A stretch of DNA of 64,000 bases from Saprospira sp. CCB-QB6 (GTDB taxonomy: Bacteria; Bacteroidota; Bacteroidia; Chitinophagales; Saprospiraceae), in assembly GCF_028464065.1 (NCBI RefSeq), contig NZ_CP116808.1, forward strand, positions 4,059,501-4,123,500, in the 5' to 3' direction. Within the stretch, counting starts at the first letter, position 1; every line of letters starts with the position of its first letter. The position numbers were made by a program, and so were the translations under genes. A model generated the notes under the pieces. It did not search any database, was not told where the DNA came from, and saw nothing but the letters and a program-made list of their open reading frames with translations. This document shows positions 1-9,500 of this stretch, in pieces.

Positions 1-2
1 TT

Positions 3-455
3 CCAGGGACCAACATCATGATGAATAATATGCTGGGCGAAGCCGCCCTTTTGCCCGATGGCTTTCATAATTGGATTCCCAACAGCCGCCTTTCTTCTAT
101 GATGGCCCCTACTTTGGTCCTCAAAGAAAACCAATTTCATTTAGCAACAGGTACAGGCGGAGCTAGCCGGATTCCAGGCATGATTCTCCAATTATTGCAT
201 CATGTTTTGGACCATAAAATGGAACTAGAAGAGGCGATAGCCAGCAGCCGCCTACACTACGAACATGGTCGCCTCAATTTAGAACCTGAATATGCAGGTC
301 TAGCCAATACAGAGGACCCCCGACTTGAACAATTAGTTGAATGGCCCGAAAAAGCCATGTTCTTTGGCGGATTAAACTCTATCCTGCGCAAAGAAAATGG
401 CCAACTCCAAGCTGTAGGTGATGACCGCCGAGAGGGCTATGCTATTGAACTCTAA
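3..455 (+). CDS. ggt: Gamma-glutamyltransferase, C-terminal part (5' end outside window)
   Basis: About 150 residues of the small-subunit end of gamma-glutamyltranspeptidase, the Ntn-hydrolase that cleaves gamma-glutamyl bonds of glutathione. The frame is open to the left edge (P-G-T-N-I before the first Met), so the gene is cut by the window, not truncated in the cell. Family features visible are NNMLGE, the serine pair in SRLSSMMAPTLVL (family form PLSSMSPT), the oxyanion-hole-like GTGGASRIP, and the closing GDDRREGYA, which matches the usual DPRREGGA tail. It is followed by a long hairpin at 489-519. Identification is by motif recall; the catalytic Thr lies outside the window. Confidence 0.88.
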   Translation, partial: PGTNIMMNNMLGEAALLPDGFHNWIPNSRLSSMMAPTLVLKENQFHLATGTGGASRIPGMILQLLHHVLDHKMELEEAIASSRLHYEHGRLNLEPEYAGLANTEDPRLEQLVEWPEKAMFFGGLNSILRKENGQLQAVGDDRREGYAIEL

Positions 456-488
456 ACTATTTTGGACCAAAAATAGAAGGATATCCTA

Positions 489-519
489 AAGGCCGAAAAG
501 AGATTTTCTTTTCGGCCTT
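489..519 (+). terminator. Hairpin after ggt
   Basis: Perfect 13-bp stem (aaggccgaaaaga paired with its complement) around a five-base loop, 34 bases after the ggt stop. The T-run after it is weak, so it may be a terminator or a transcript-stabilising hairpin. Confidence 0.6.
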
Positions 520-526
520 CAGTTCT

Positions 527-534
527 TATCTTTG
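527..534 (+). promoter_or_regulatory. Candidate -7 box (tatctttg)
   Basis: Matches the Bacteroidota TAnnTTTG -7 box and lies about 110 bases upstream of the start at 646. I see no convincing -33 TTTG at the right distance, so this rests on the -7 box and its position just after the ggt hairpin. Confidence 0.4.
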
Positions 535-645
535 CCGCATTTATGACAAAAGGCCCCTCTTCAAGGAGGGCGAACTGTGGGATTAGCAAAAGTAAGCGAC
601 CAATTTGCAGGACCCACAACTTCAAACAGCAATATTTAAGTTATT

Positions 646-2784
646 ATGCGGCTACATCCACTTTTCTTTTCCCTTTTTTTCTTTTGGGCCTTTATGCCTA
701 ATAGTTTTGCCATCCGCTCGATTAGCATCATGGGAGATGCAGAGCTCTTTGAGGTTTCTATTAGCAAATATGCCATTGAAGATGCCCACAGGCTTTTAGC
801 GCAGGCCTGCCACTGTGAATTAAGCTATAACCAAGCCGATGCAGAGGTCCTTATCATCTTGCCTCATATCAACCAAGGACAAGCTAATAAACAAGGGAAG
901 GGGTTTTATGTGCCTGAGCACGCTTATAGCTGGAGTAGCAAGGTTTCTGGACCACAAACAAAAATGGAATTGCTCACTAACTCTTATCAAGGAGTAAGTA
1001 TGGGCCTATACGGACTTTTGCAAGAACAGTTGGGCTTCCAGTTTTTCCATCCCAAACAAAGTTTTATCCCCAATCTAACACTTTGGCCTATTGCCAATGG
1101 GCTGGACTGGCAGGCGCGTCCCCGCTTTGCAAAAAAAGGCTTCCATTTACATACTATGCATCCCATTGAGCTAACAGAAGCTCTTTTGGACCCGAACTAT
1201 CCCGATGCAGAAAAAGAAGTTAAGCGCTACATTGATTGGCTGGCCCGAAATCAACAAAACTACTTTGAGTTCAATCTGCTCAATAGCATTGATCAAAAAA
1301 CATGGATGCCTTATATCAAAAAGCTAGTAGATTATGGACAAAAAAGAGGCTTGCTTATGGGCATTGACATTTCCATGCACATGACCCAACAAAAAGCCTT
1401 TCAACTCTACCAAACATTCCCCAATAGCCTCAAATCAAAAGAGAAACAGATTGAGGAGAATATGGATTATTTGGCCCAAGCAGGTTGGGATGTCTATAAT
1501 GTAGAATTTTCGACTACAGAGTTTAGTAAGGGCAACCAAAAAAAGAAACAAGAGCTAGAAATTTTCTTAGCGGGCTTAATTAAAAACCGCTATAAAGCTC
1601 ATTTTATGAGTAGAGCACATGTAGTCCAAGAAGAGGCCATGTTGGACAAAAAAGAGGAGCTTCCCGAATTATCTGGCAATGATCTTTTACTAGAACGCAG
1701 CCATGGCCTAATGGTCCATACCGTCATGTTTTATGATTTACAAGATGAACGCGCCCCAGTTTACAATAATGAAAACCTAAAAGCCATGTTGGCCCTTTAC
1801 CAAGAAGAGGTCAAGAAAAGAGAATGTTGGTATTTTCCCGAGTCTGCTTATTGGATCACCTTTGACAATTCGGTGCCTATGACTTTATTGCCTTACCTCT
1901 CTGCTCGCTTAGAAGATATCCAACTTATGGATTCTTTGAAGGCCGAAGGACATATCACCTTTAGTTCGGGTTGGGAGTGGAGCTACTGGTTGATTGATTG
2001 GAGTATAGCTCGTTGGTCTTGGGAACATCAAATTCAGGGAGAAAAAGAAGTGAATGACCCTTTACAGTATTTGGCCGAATTGATGCAAAACGACCTTTGG
2101 ACCGATCCCGTTTGGTCTATGCTCCGTTTGCAAGAGGAGTTTATTAAGGACAAAGAGCTTATTCGCTATATGGCGCCCTCTAGCACGACAGATGAGCTTC
2201 CTGGCCGTTTAGGTGACATGGAATTCCAACCTCGTCCGCTTTATAGCTATCCCTACATCCAAAATCAGGCGGCGCCTCATCAATTGGATACAGTAAGCCA
2301 AACTATTGTGGCGCCTTTGTTAGATTTTGCTCTAAGAACAGAAGAACTTCTGGCCCTTCAAGAGCGTCATTTCCCGCAAACGAATATACAAAAGCAATTG
2401 GCGGGAGAATTGGCCAATAGTCTACAGATTACCGCTTTGAGAGCTCGGCACAGAGCTTATACCATCAATTATTTGCTGGACAAAAGACGGGCAAAATTGC
2501 GCAAGGAGAAGTTTGAAGATCCCAATAAATGGCTAGAAAAAGCAAAAAGCTGCAGAGAAGAGGCTCAAAAAATTGTCAAAAAACAAGAAGTGCTTTATCG
2601 CTACCCTTTAGAGTATATTGCTCAACTTAAAGAAGGGCATACGGCTTACGCTTTTGGTTACCTCTATTCGGTTTCTAATCTGCATTTTTGGGAAAGAGAA
2701 GAGGAACAGGTCCGAACCGGTAAGTTTCAGCCCCTATTTAAAAACCTTTGGGACTTGCCTCGTATTTTGGGTATTGTAAAGTAA
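646..2784 (+). CDS. Secreted glycoside hydrolase-like protein of unknown specificity
   Basis: 712 residues with an N-terminal signal peptide (MRLHPLFFSLFFFWAFMPNS, cleavage probably near SFA). The region around residues 110-140 (GVSMGLYGLLQEQLGFQFFHP) resembles the N-terminal domain found before the barrel in alpha-glucuronidases and DUF4838/GH20-like proteins, where a similar G-x-LYG-x-YxFLE-LG motif occurs. The middle (ARNQQNYFEFNLLNS, then RGLLMGIDISMH) looks like the strands of a TIM barrel. No catalytic pair can be assigned by eye. The C-terminus is helical and charged. It stands alone between a hairpin and a GC-rich repeat. The general glycosidase-like reading is moderately supported; any substrate would be guesswork. 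Confidence 0.55.
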   Translation: MRLHPLFFSLFFFWAFMPNSFAIRSISIMGDAELFEVSISKYAIEDAHRLLAQACHCELSYNQADAEVLIILPHINQGQANKQGKGFYVPEHAYSWSSKVSGPQTKMELLTNSYQGVSMGLYGLLQEQLGFQFFHPKQSFIPNLTLWPIANGLDWQARPRFAKKGFHLHTMHPIELTEALLDPNYPDAEKEVKRYIDWLARNQQNYFEFNLLNSIDQKTWMPYIKKLVDYGQKRGLLMGIDISMHMTQQKAFQLYQTFPNSLKSKEKQIEENMDYLAQAGWDVYNVEFSTTEFSKGNQKKKQELEIFLAGLIKNRYKAHFMSRAHVVQEEAMLDKKEELPELSGNDLLLERSHGLMVHTVMFYDLQDERAPVYNNENLKAMLALYQEEVKKRECWYFPESAYWITFDNSVPMTLLPYLSARLEDIQLMDSLKAEGHITFSSGWEWSYWLIDWSIARWSWEHQIQGEKEVNDPLQYLAELMQNDLWTDPVWSMLRLQEEFIKDKELIRYMAPSSTTDELPGRLGDMEFQPRPLYSYPYIQNQAAPHQLDTVSQTIVAPLLDFALRTEELLALQERHFPQTNIQKQLAGELANSLQITALRARHRAYTINYLLDKRRAKLRKEKFEDPNKWLEKAKSCREEAQKIVKKQEVLYRYPLEYIAQLKEGHTAYAFGYLYSVSNLHFWEREEEQVRTGKFQPLFKNLWDLPRILGIVK

Positions 2785-2785
2785 T

Positions 2786-2962
2786 CCGCAGCCTCAGCGG
2801 CCGAAGCAAAAGGCCCAGCGCAAAGAATCCGGCTGAGCGGCCTAGCGATGCGGCGGGGTGGCGCAAAGCGCCAGACCAAGGCGGCAAAGCCGCCGCAGGG
2901 CCGAGCAGACTTGCGAGCCCCAAAGCGTAGCGCCGCAGCTTTGCTGCTGAGGCCCCAAAAAA
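2786..2962 (-). repeat. GC-rich bipartite repeat, copy 1 (reverse)
   Basis: Begins right after the stop of the glycosidase-like gene. It carries the core agggccgag (about 2897-2906) with flanking ggcctagcgatg and a ggcccc + A-run outer end. Internal mini-hairpins include ggcgcaaagcgcc and gcggcaaagccgc. It probably lies in the leader of tyrS. Confidence 0.85.
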
Positions 2963-3072
2963 CAAAAATAGAGAAGTTGTTGGGAACTTTATCTTGAAGC
3001 GTTAAATTTCCGAGCATGGAAAATTTCTCTGCGCAAAGAGAATGACTATTTACGAATTGAAAAAATAAAGGC

Positions 3073-4344
3073 ATGAACTTTATCGAAGAGCTGCAATGGC
3101 GTGGCTTGTTGAAAGAAATGACGGAGGGCCTAGAAGATGCCCTGAACCAAGAAGGACCCAAAACGGCCTATATTGGTTATGACCCCACCGCTCCCTCACT
3201 GACCATTGGGAACTTGGTGACAATTATGTTGCTAAAGCATTGGCAAAGAGCGGGTTATCGTCCTATCGTTTTGTTGGGTGGGGCCACTGGTCGAATTGGC
3301 GACCCCTCTTTCAAGGACGAAGAACGTCAGCTCTTGGATTATGATACTTTGCAGGCGAATATTGACCGCCAAACTGCACAGTTTAAGCAGCTACTTGATT
3401 TTGAAGGGGAGAATCCCGCCATTTTGCTCAATAACTACGACTTTTATAAGGATATGAGCATCTTTGACTTTTTGCGCGATATTGGCAAAAATGTCACGGT
3501 TAGCTATATGATGGCTAAGGAATCTGTGAAAAAGCGCCTGGAAACGGGCCTGTCTTTTACCGAGTTTTCTTACCAATTGATTCAAGGAAATGATTTCCAT
3601 CACCTCAACCAAAACTACGATTGCCTTTTGCAGATGGGCGGTAGTGACCAATGGGGGAATATCACGACGGGAACTGAATTTGTCCGCAAAGGCGGTGGAA
3701 AAGGCTACGGTTTGGTTTGCCCGCTTTTGACTAAATCGGATGGAAAGAAATTCGGTAAGTCGGAAAAAGGAAATATCTGGCTAGATGCCGAAAAAACTTC
3801 TCCTTATCAGTTTTACCAGTTTTGGCTCAATGTAGATGATGCCGATTTGAGCAAGCTCATCCGCATTTTCTCCCTTAAGAGCCGAGAAGAAATTGAGGCT
3901 TTGGAGGCAGAATATGCCGAAAACCCTAGAGGACTCAAAGAAGTATTGGCCGAAGAAATGACGATCCGCCTACATGGAGAAGAAGCTTTGGCCTCTGCTA
4001 AGAAAGCAACGAATATCGCCTTTAGCAAAAAGCTAGAAGCGGATTTCCTCCAAAGCCTTTCGGCCAAGGACTTTGCCGTTTTGGCCCAAGAATTAGAGGT
4101 GGTTACTGTGGCAAAAAGCCAATTGGAAGCAGGTATTAGCCTAGCTGACCTTTTGGTGGGGCAGCATAAAAGCCTAGGCTCTAATGGCGATCTTCGCCGT
4201 GCCGTTAAAGGAGGTGCGATTGCGCTAAATGCCAAAAAAGTAACAGACTTTAACCAAGAACTAACGAGCAAGGACCTTCTTGCAGAGCGTTACCTCTTCT
4301 GCCAAAATGGAAAGAAGAATAAATTTATCGTAATTGCCGAATAG
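3073..4344 (+). CDS. tyrS: Tyrosyl-tRNA synthetase
   Basis: 423 residues, the normal length for bacterial TyrRS. It charges tRNA-Tyr with tyrosine in the cytoplasm. The class I signatures are present: YIGYDPTAPSLTIGNLV near residue 34 (HIGH equivalent, here TIGN), GGSDQWGNI near 190, and KFGKSEKGNIWLD near 225-237 (KMSKS equivalent). The S4-like RNA-binding domain closes the protein (LRRAVKGGAIALNAKKV). The Met at 3073 gives the usual N-terminus; a terminator follows at 4365. Confidence 0.97.
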   Translation: MNFIEELQWRGLLKEMTEGLEDALNQEGPKTAYIGYDPTAPSLTIGNLVTIMLLKHWQRAGYRPIVLLGGATGRIGDPSFKDEERQLLDYDTLQANIDRQTAQFKQLLDFEGENPAILLNNYDFYKDMSIFDFLRDIGKNVTVSYMMAKESVKKRLETGLSFTEFSYQLIQGNDFHHLNQNYDCLLQMGGSDQWGNITTGTEFVRKGGGKGYGLVCPLLTKSDGKKFGKSEKGNIWLDAEKTSPYQFYQFWLNVDDADLSKLIRIFSLKSREEIEALEAEYAENPRGLKEVLAEEMTIRLHGEEALASAKKATNIAFSKKLEADFLQSLSAKDFAVLAQELEVVTVAKSQLEAGISLADLLVGQHKSLGSNGDLRRAVKGGAIALNAKKVTDFNQELTSKDLLAERYLFCQNGKKNKFIVIAE

Positions 4345-4364
4345 GCCATCAAGTTGATTAACTT

Positions 4365-4398
4365 AAAGGCGCCAAACCTTCGTTTGGCGCCTTTTTTT
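4365..4398 (+). terminator. Rho-independent terminator of tyrS
   Basis: Perfect 12-bp stem aaaggcgccaaa, six-base loop ccttcg, and a run of seven T. Confidence 0.92.
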
Positions 4399-4418
4399 GA
4401 CTCTGAATATCTTTAGTT

Positions 4419-4901
4419 ATGAAAATTGCTGTTTTCCCGGGTTCTTTTGACCCCATTACAAAAGGCCATGAAGACATTGTTCGCCGAGCCCTGCCTTTAT
4501 TTGATAAAATCATTGTGGCCCTAGGGACCAACTCGACAAAATCCTATTACTTTTCTGAAGAGGAGCGCCTTTCTTTCCTCAAAGCCAGTTTTGCCGATGC
4601 TCCCAAAGTAGAAATCGACCGCTTCCCACAACTTACCGTAGATTATTGTAAGGAAAAGGGAGCCGATTTTATCCTTAGAGGACTGCGCAACTCCAACGAT
4701 TTTAATTACGAGGTCTCTATTGCCATGCTCAACCGCGATTTGGGCGAGGGCCTAGAAACCATTTTCTTGCTGACCGCTCCCGAATACTCTTACTATAGCT
4801 CTACGGTGGTCCGCGAAATCCTCAAGGGAAATGGAGATGGTGCTCTTTTCGTGCCCGATAATTGCCAGCAATTGCTCCGAGATGCTCAGGATAAGCGATA
4901 A
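4419..4901 (+). CDS. coaD: Pantetheine-phosphate adenylyltransferase
   Basis: 160 residues, standard length. CoaD transfers AMP from ATP to 4'-phosphopantetheine, the penultimate step of coenzyme A synthesis. The nucleotidyltransferase motif FPGSFDPITKGHEDIVRR is at residues 6-23 (GHxD standing for HxGH), LRGLRNSNDFNYE is near 90, and the C-terminal YYSSTVVREI holds the S-S-x-x-R-E of the family. Its last 16 bases overlap convergently with dprA, so the two transcripts are complementary at their ends. Confidence 0.97.
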   Translation: MKIAVFPGSFDPITKGHEDIVRRALPLFDKIIVALGTNSTKSYYFSEEERLSFLKASFADAPKVEIDRFPQLTVDYCKEKGADFILRGLRNSNDFNYEVSIAMLNRDLGEGLETIFLLTAPEYSYYSSTVVREILKGNGDGALFVPDNCQQLLRDAQDKR

Positions 4902-5983
4902 TATTTGCCGGGTAGGGCTTTGATCAGCCCCCGCATTTCTAATTGCAATAAAAGTTCTATCAATTGGCTGTGGCCCCAAGGCAATTGGGCCAACAGCTGA
5001 TTGTAATGCAATTGCTGTCCCCCCAACAATAACTCACTAATTTGCTGCTCTTTGGGCGATAACTGCTGAAAAAGCTGCTGTTGTTGCCCCCGCTGCGGCT
5101 GGCTCCATTTCATTTTTTGGACCAATTGTTCGCCTTTGGTCAAGAGCAAAGCCGTTTGCTGCCGAATCAATTCATTGCAGCCCAAAGACAATTTATCATT
5201 CCAACGCCCAGGCAAAGCGAAAACTCTCCGCTGATAGTCTATCGCCTTTTGGGCACTAATCATCGAGCCACCTTTTGGTCCCGTTTCCACCACCCAAAGC
5301 GCATCGGATAGGCCTGCAATAATGCGGTTGCGCATGGGGAAGTTACAAGCCAAAGGCTTATTCTGACTAATAAATTCGGTCAATAATCCTCCTTGTTCCA
5401 GCATTTGCTCCGCTAAAGAACGATGCTGCGGCGGATAAATTCGGTTGAGCCCATGAGCTAAAACTGCCACGGTTTCTAGGCCCAAATCTAGGGCCTTTCG
5501 GTGGGCGCAAGCATCTATACCATAAGCCAGACCACTAATAATCAAAGGCGAAAATTCCTTAATTTCGGTTAAAATGCGCTCACAAGCAGAGCGACCATTT
5601 TCTGTGGGTTTGCGAGTGCCCACCACCGAAAGCGTCCGCAACTGGTCCAAAGCCGCCGAACCTTTATAATAAAGCAAAAAGGGCGCATCTTCAATCTGCA
5701 ACAACCGCCTCGGATAGTTGCTTTCGCCAAAGAGCAAGAGCTCAATGCCTTTCTTTTCCACAAAATCTAGCTCCCTTTTGGCCGTTTCTAGGCCCTCTCG
5801 GCTCAAAATATGCCGCATGGCCGTCTTTCCAATATAACTAGCCTGGGCCAAAGCCACCGCATCCGCCTCATAAATCGCCTGAATAGAACCAAAGTCCCGC
5901 AATAATCTTCTGGCCCGAATCGCCCCCAATTGCGGAGATTGCTGCAGCGCAATGGCCCAGAGTTTTTCTTTTTCGTTGAGCAT
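4886..5983 (-). CDS. dprA: DNA-processing protein DprA
   Basis: 365 residues. DprA (Smf) binds incoming single-stranded DNA and loads RecA during natural transformation. An N-terminal helix-hairpin-helix/SAM-like region is followed by the Rossmann core: VGTRKPTENGRSACE, SGLAYGIDACAHRKAL, LAHGLNRIYPP, NRIIAGLSDALWVVE and GSMISAQKAIDYQR. A C-terminal winged helix (YNQLLAQLPW, LLLQLEMRGLIK, LPGKYYR) completes the full-length architecture. The start at 5983 gives MLNEKEKLWAIALQ, the usual beginning. No other competence gene is visible in the window. Confidence 0.95.
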   Translation of the reverse strand: MLNEKEKLWAIALQQSPQLGAIRARRLLRDFGSIQAIYEADAVALAQASYIGKTAMRHILSREGLETAKRELDFVEKKGIELLLFGESNYPRRLLQIEDAPFLLYYKGSAALDQLRTLSVVGTRKPTENGRSACERILTEIKEFSPLIISGLAYGIDACAHRKALDLGLETVAVLAHGLNRIYPPQHRSLAEQMLEQGGLLTEFISQNKPLACNFPMRNRIIAGLSDALWVVETGPKGGSMISAQKAIDYQRRVFALPGRWNDKLSLGCNELIRQQTALLLTKGEQLVQKMKWSQPQRGQQQQLFQQLSPKEQQISELLLGGQQLHYNQLLAQLPWGHSQLIELLLQLEMRGLIKALPGKYYRLS

Positions 5984-6060
5984 ATTTTTAGTTTAACCAA
6001 ATGTAGTAACTTTAAAATATACTCTCAAGTTTTAGGGCTATTTATTTAGTTTTTTGTTTT

Positions 6061-6206
6061 GGGGCCCGCGGCCGGCTAGGCCAAAGGCCTAGGTCGGCCG
6101 CCGCTACGCTTTGGGGCTCGCAAGTCTGCTCGGCCCTTCGTTTTTCGCTACGCTCAAAAACTCGGTCTGGCCTTCGGCCACCCCGCCGCATCGCTAGGCC
6201 GCTCAA
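6061..6206 (+). repeat. GC-rich bipartite repeat, copy 2 (forward)
   Basis: Starts with a T-rich run then ggggcccgcggccggctagg. It contains ggggctcgc, the core ctcggccct-like ctcggccctt, ggtctggccttcggccacc, and ends atcgctaggcc. Subtype: ggggcccgcggcc outer end, atcgctaggcc inner end. Confidence 0.87.
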
Positions 6207-6308
6207 CAGTCATTTTTGCTCTAGCTATAGGGCTTAGGCCTTTAAACAAAGAAGCAGTTTTCGCAGCTATTAGTGCCGAAGCCGAGAACCCCAAACTGAA
6301 AATCTCAA

Positions 6309-6438
6309 GAGGAGCGGCTGAGCTGCCGAAGCAGGGCCGCCGAAGGCGGCAGACCAAAGCCCGAAGGGCTGCAGGGCCGAGCAGACCTGCGAGCTGCGTA
6401 GTGGAGCGACCCGACCAAAGGAAGGGGCAGCCCCAAAA
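6309..6438 (-). repeat. GC-rich bipartite repeat, copy 3 (reverse)
   Basis: Carries agggccgag and ends ggggcagcccc + A-run. It faces copy 2 across about 100 bp of non-coding DNA, so the two make an inverted pair between dprA and the giant ATPase gene. The end subtype differs from copy 2. Confidence 0.85.
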
Positions 6439-6503
6439 CAAAAAATAGCGAAACCAGTCCTTGACCAGCTTCGCTATTGAGCAGCATAAAACGCCTATTT
6501 TAT

Positions 6504-9500
6504 TTAATCCTCCTTCACTTTGAGTTGGCTATTTTGGGCCAAGCTAAGCAATTGGCTGAGGAGTTCTTCGGGTAAATCTTGCAGGTTGAAGGACATAGAC
6601 AATTGGGCCTCCTTCTCGCTGCTCTTGATGGCCTGCAATTGCTCCAATTTTGGGGATTGGATAGCGGCTTCTTCCAAAGCTTTGAGTTCTCGGACCGTTT
6701 CGCTACGGACCGCCTGCACTTCTTCCTTTTTGTTCAATTCGTTTTTGTAGCGCAACAACTGCAAAAGGGCCATTTCGGAAACGGTTTGACGGCCAGCAAT
6801 GGCAAAAAGCGCCTCTTCGAGATTATCTGCTTGGCTATTGAGATAAATCTCTCCATCAATGAAAACGGCATCTCCTTGGCGAACAATTTTGACCGTTTCG
6901 TCTAGGAAATAGACAGTATAGGGAATTGCGCCCTGCAGTAAAAAGATACTTTGCTTAAACTCTTCCTTCCATTTGAGGTAGTGGGGGGCAGCCCATTCTT
7001 GGGCAGTTTCCTCCAAACTCTCACGATCGAGTTCCTCCTGGCTATCGGCTTGGAAGAGCGGATAATACTTGAGGGTTTTATCGAATAAGCGTTTGTTGGT
7101 TTGGGCCAAAAGGCTAAGGAGTTTATCTAAAGGCAGCTCGTATTTTTCTAGAAAATCGCTGAGCTCGCTACTGGGCGTATAGCAATAGGTCCAGTCCTCT
7201 GTTTGGCCCAGTGCATATTGCATCACTAAGCCTTCTTCGCTCATTTGGGCCGACTCTATATAAGGTAGGGCCAAGCCCTTCATCTGCGCCTCGGATAGGC
7301 TGTTGTAGAGTTTGCGCAACCAGAAAATGCGTTCATCTTGAGAAGAAAAGCGCAGTTCTTTTTGGGCCAAGAAGCGGACCGTTTGGGGCAAGAGTGGAGC
7401 ATGGCTATTTTGGACCTCATTGATCTGTTTTTGAGAAGTCGTTTCGCCTTGGCTTTCGGCCAAATAGCGCCGCAAATTCACTACAGCAGATTGTGGACCT
7501 TGTAGGCCTAGGGCCAGCATAAAACTGAGGCGATTAAGTGGCAAATCGGCATCGGGCTCGGCTTCATAGGAAATAGATTCGGCATCCTCGCCCAAATAAT
7601 CTTGTAAAAGTGGGGGCAGTTGTTCCTCCTCAAGGGCATATTGGGGACTAAAGAGATAGGCGGAGAGGTCCATTTTCTCGCCCAATTGATGCTTTTGTCC
7701 AAAATAAATCTCGATCGCTTGTTTTGCATCTCCCTGCTCGGCCCAAAGGGGATAAACCGCCTCTAGCAAGCGGCGGAGCAAAGCGGCCTTGGGTTCATCC
7801 TCTTGCAAAGCGCGTAGAGGGGCAGCAAAAAAGCGGTTGCGTTCCAGATAAGGCTGAAAAGCGATGTATTGGCCAGCGAACTCGAAAGCTTGGCGACTGC
7901 TACTTTCTGGATCCATCCGAAGAATTTCGGGCAAATCGGCATAGCGTTCTGGATGCAAGCAAGCTTGAGGGTGGATATAATCGGGGGCATTGAAATAGAA
8001 AGCCTCTAGACTTTCTAGGGGAAGCCATTCTTCATTGGCCAATTGGACCCAAAAATTGCGGGCCAAAATGGGGCGTTCCTTACGTTTAACCTGCAAGAGC
8101 ACTACAGCTAGTTGTTGAGCATTTTGGAGTTCCACTCTATCGCCTTTAAGCAAATCATAAAGCTGTTCTAAGGTCAATTCCTCTAGTTCAAAGCAGCGGC
8201 GGCGCAGGCTATTGGGCGCTTCATAGTCGACCAATTGCTCCATCAACTTATTGGTCAGGGCCTGCCATTTTTTGTGCTTAGGCGAAATAGCCGCTACATC
8301 CAATTGATATTTACCATCTCGCTCAATGCTAACGGTAGTTTGAGGGGCAAAAGAGATGCTGCTCAGTTTCATCAAGCCGCCTTCAATGGCTTCTACAAAT
8401 ACCTTAGAACGGATTTTGGCATGTTCGGCATCTTTGTTTCTAAAAATCTGCAAAGCTTGATGCTCAAAGCTTTCCTTATCATAAATGCGATCTTCTTTTA
8501 GGACGATCCGTTCAATTTTAGAAAAGACCTGTTCTTGCAAAGCCGCATTGCCAGATTCTACAATCATAGCAGAAAGTAGTTCTGGACTTGCATTTTTATG
8601 GCGAGAGAGCTCCTTGTATAATTTTGGCCCTAGGAGTAAATCTTCATAGTCGATGCCTTCCTTATATAGACTATAGGGAAAGAGCTTATAGCTTTCTCCA
8701 AAATTCTCTTTGATAACAGCGGCCATTTTTTGGGCCGATTTATCAAGATAGTAGGGGGTGTTTTTAGCCCTACGGCCCAGCTCATAGAGGCGGCCTTCGC
8801 CAGCCGTCACATACATAAACTTAAAGAGAGGCGTTTTGGCCAAGGTCAAAAACTCTTGTAGGGCCAAAACCGCTTCTTTATCCAATTGCTGCGGCTCTAA
8901 ATGTAGCAAACGGCCCAAAACGGCATCTCGAGTATTTAAGGCTCGTTGGTTGAGATAGGGTAAAACTAACTTATTGGGACAGCGATAAGGCGTTAAGGTT
9001 TCTAGGGCACGGACCAAAGCGGGGTAATCTTCTACCTGCTCCATCGCCTGATGATAGAAAATCCCTTCGCTAATGAAGCCTTCTTCTTTGGAGAGGAATA
9101 CATATTTTTCGCCAATAAGCGGCTTAACGGAATTAGCCAGCTCGCTATATTTACTAATTGCATCATAGAAAGCCTCTGGCGCCTCCAAAACGGCTTCCTG
9201 AGCAATCAATTCACTCCAATTTCTATGAATAACTTTATTAAAGAGGTCCTTTTCTGCACAGAGGAGCAGTGCCAAATCCTCCATATATTCCTCTTCCTTA
9301 ATTTGGTAGGGCAACAAGAAGGACTCGAACTGTTCTTCACTGCTCAAGAGCTCTTGCAAGGGTCGTCTTTGGCCCAATTGATTCTCAAATAAGCAAAGCT
9401 TTTTGAGCTCTAGACTATGCAGAGAAGCATTGAGAATGGGATAAACGGCTTGTTTTTCTTTGGGACTAAGAGGCTGGCTTTCGGCCTGCTCCAAAATGGC

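Noticed and set aside
2727-3161. Arg/Pro/Ala-rich open frames in GC-rich intergenic zones (also near 6154-6487, 12199-12531, 20471-20774, 26960-27290, 62638-62931)
   Set aside because: They are the GC-rich repeat read in one frame or another. The same peptide scraps (GPSRPAS, ARRSARPC) recur in several frames and both strands, as expected from a repeat with few stops rather than from genes.
6061-6206. GC-rich elements as simple rho-independent terminators
   Set aside because: The T-run precedes the hairpins in forward copies and follows on the wrong strand in reverse ones; many copies also follow genes with separate, canonical terminators.
7724-7993. Plus-strand frames opposite the giant ATPase (also 9051-9392, 10158-10457)
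   Set aside because: Shadow frames of the minus-strand gene, without plausible composition or signals.
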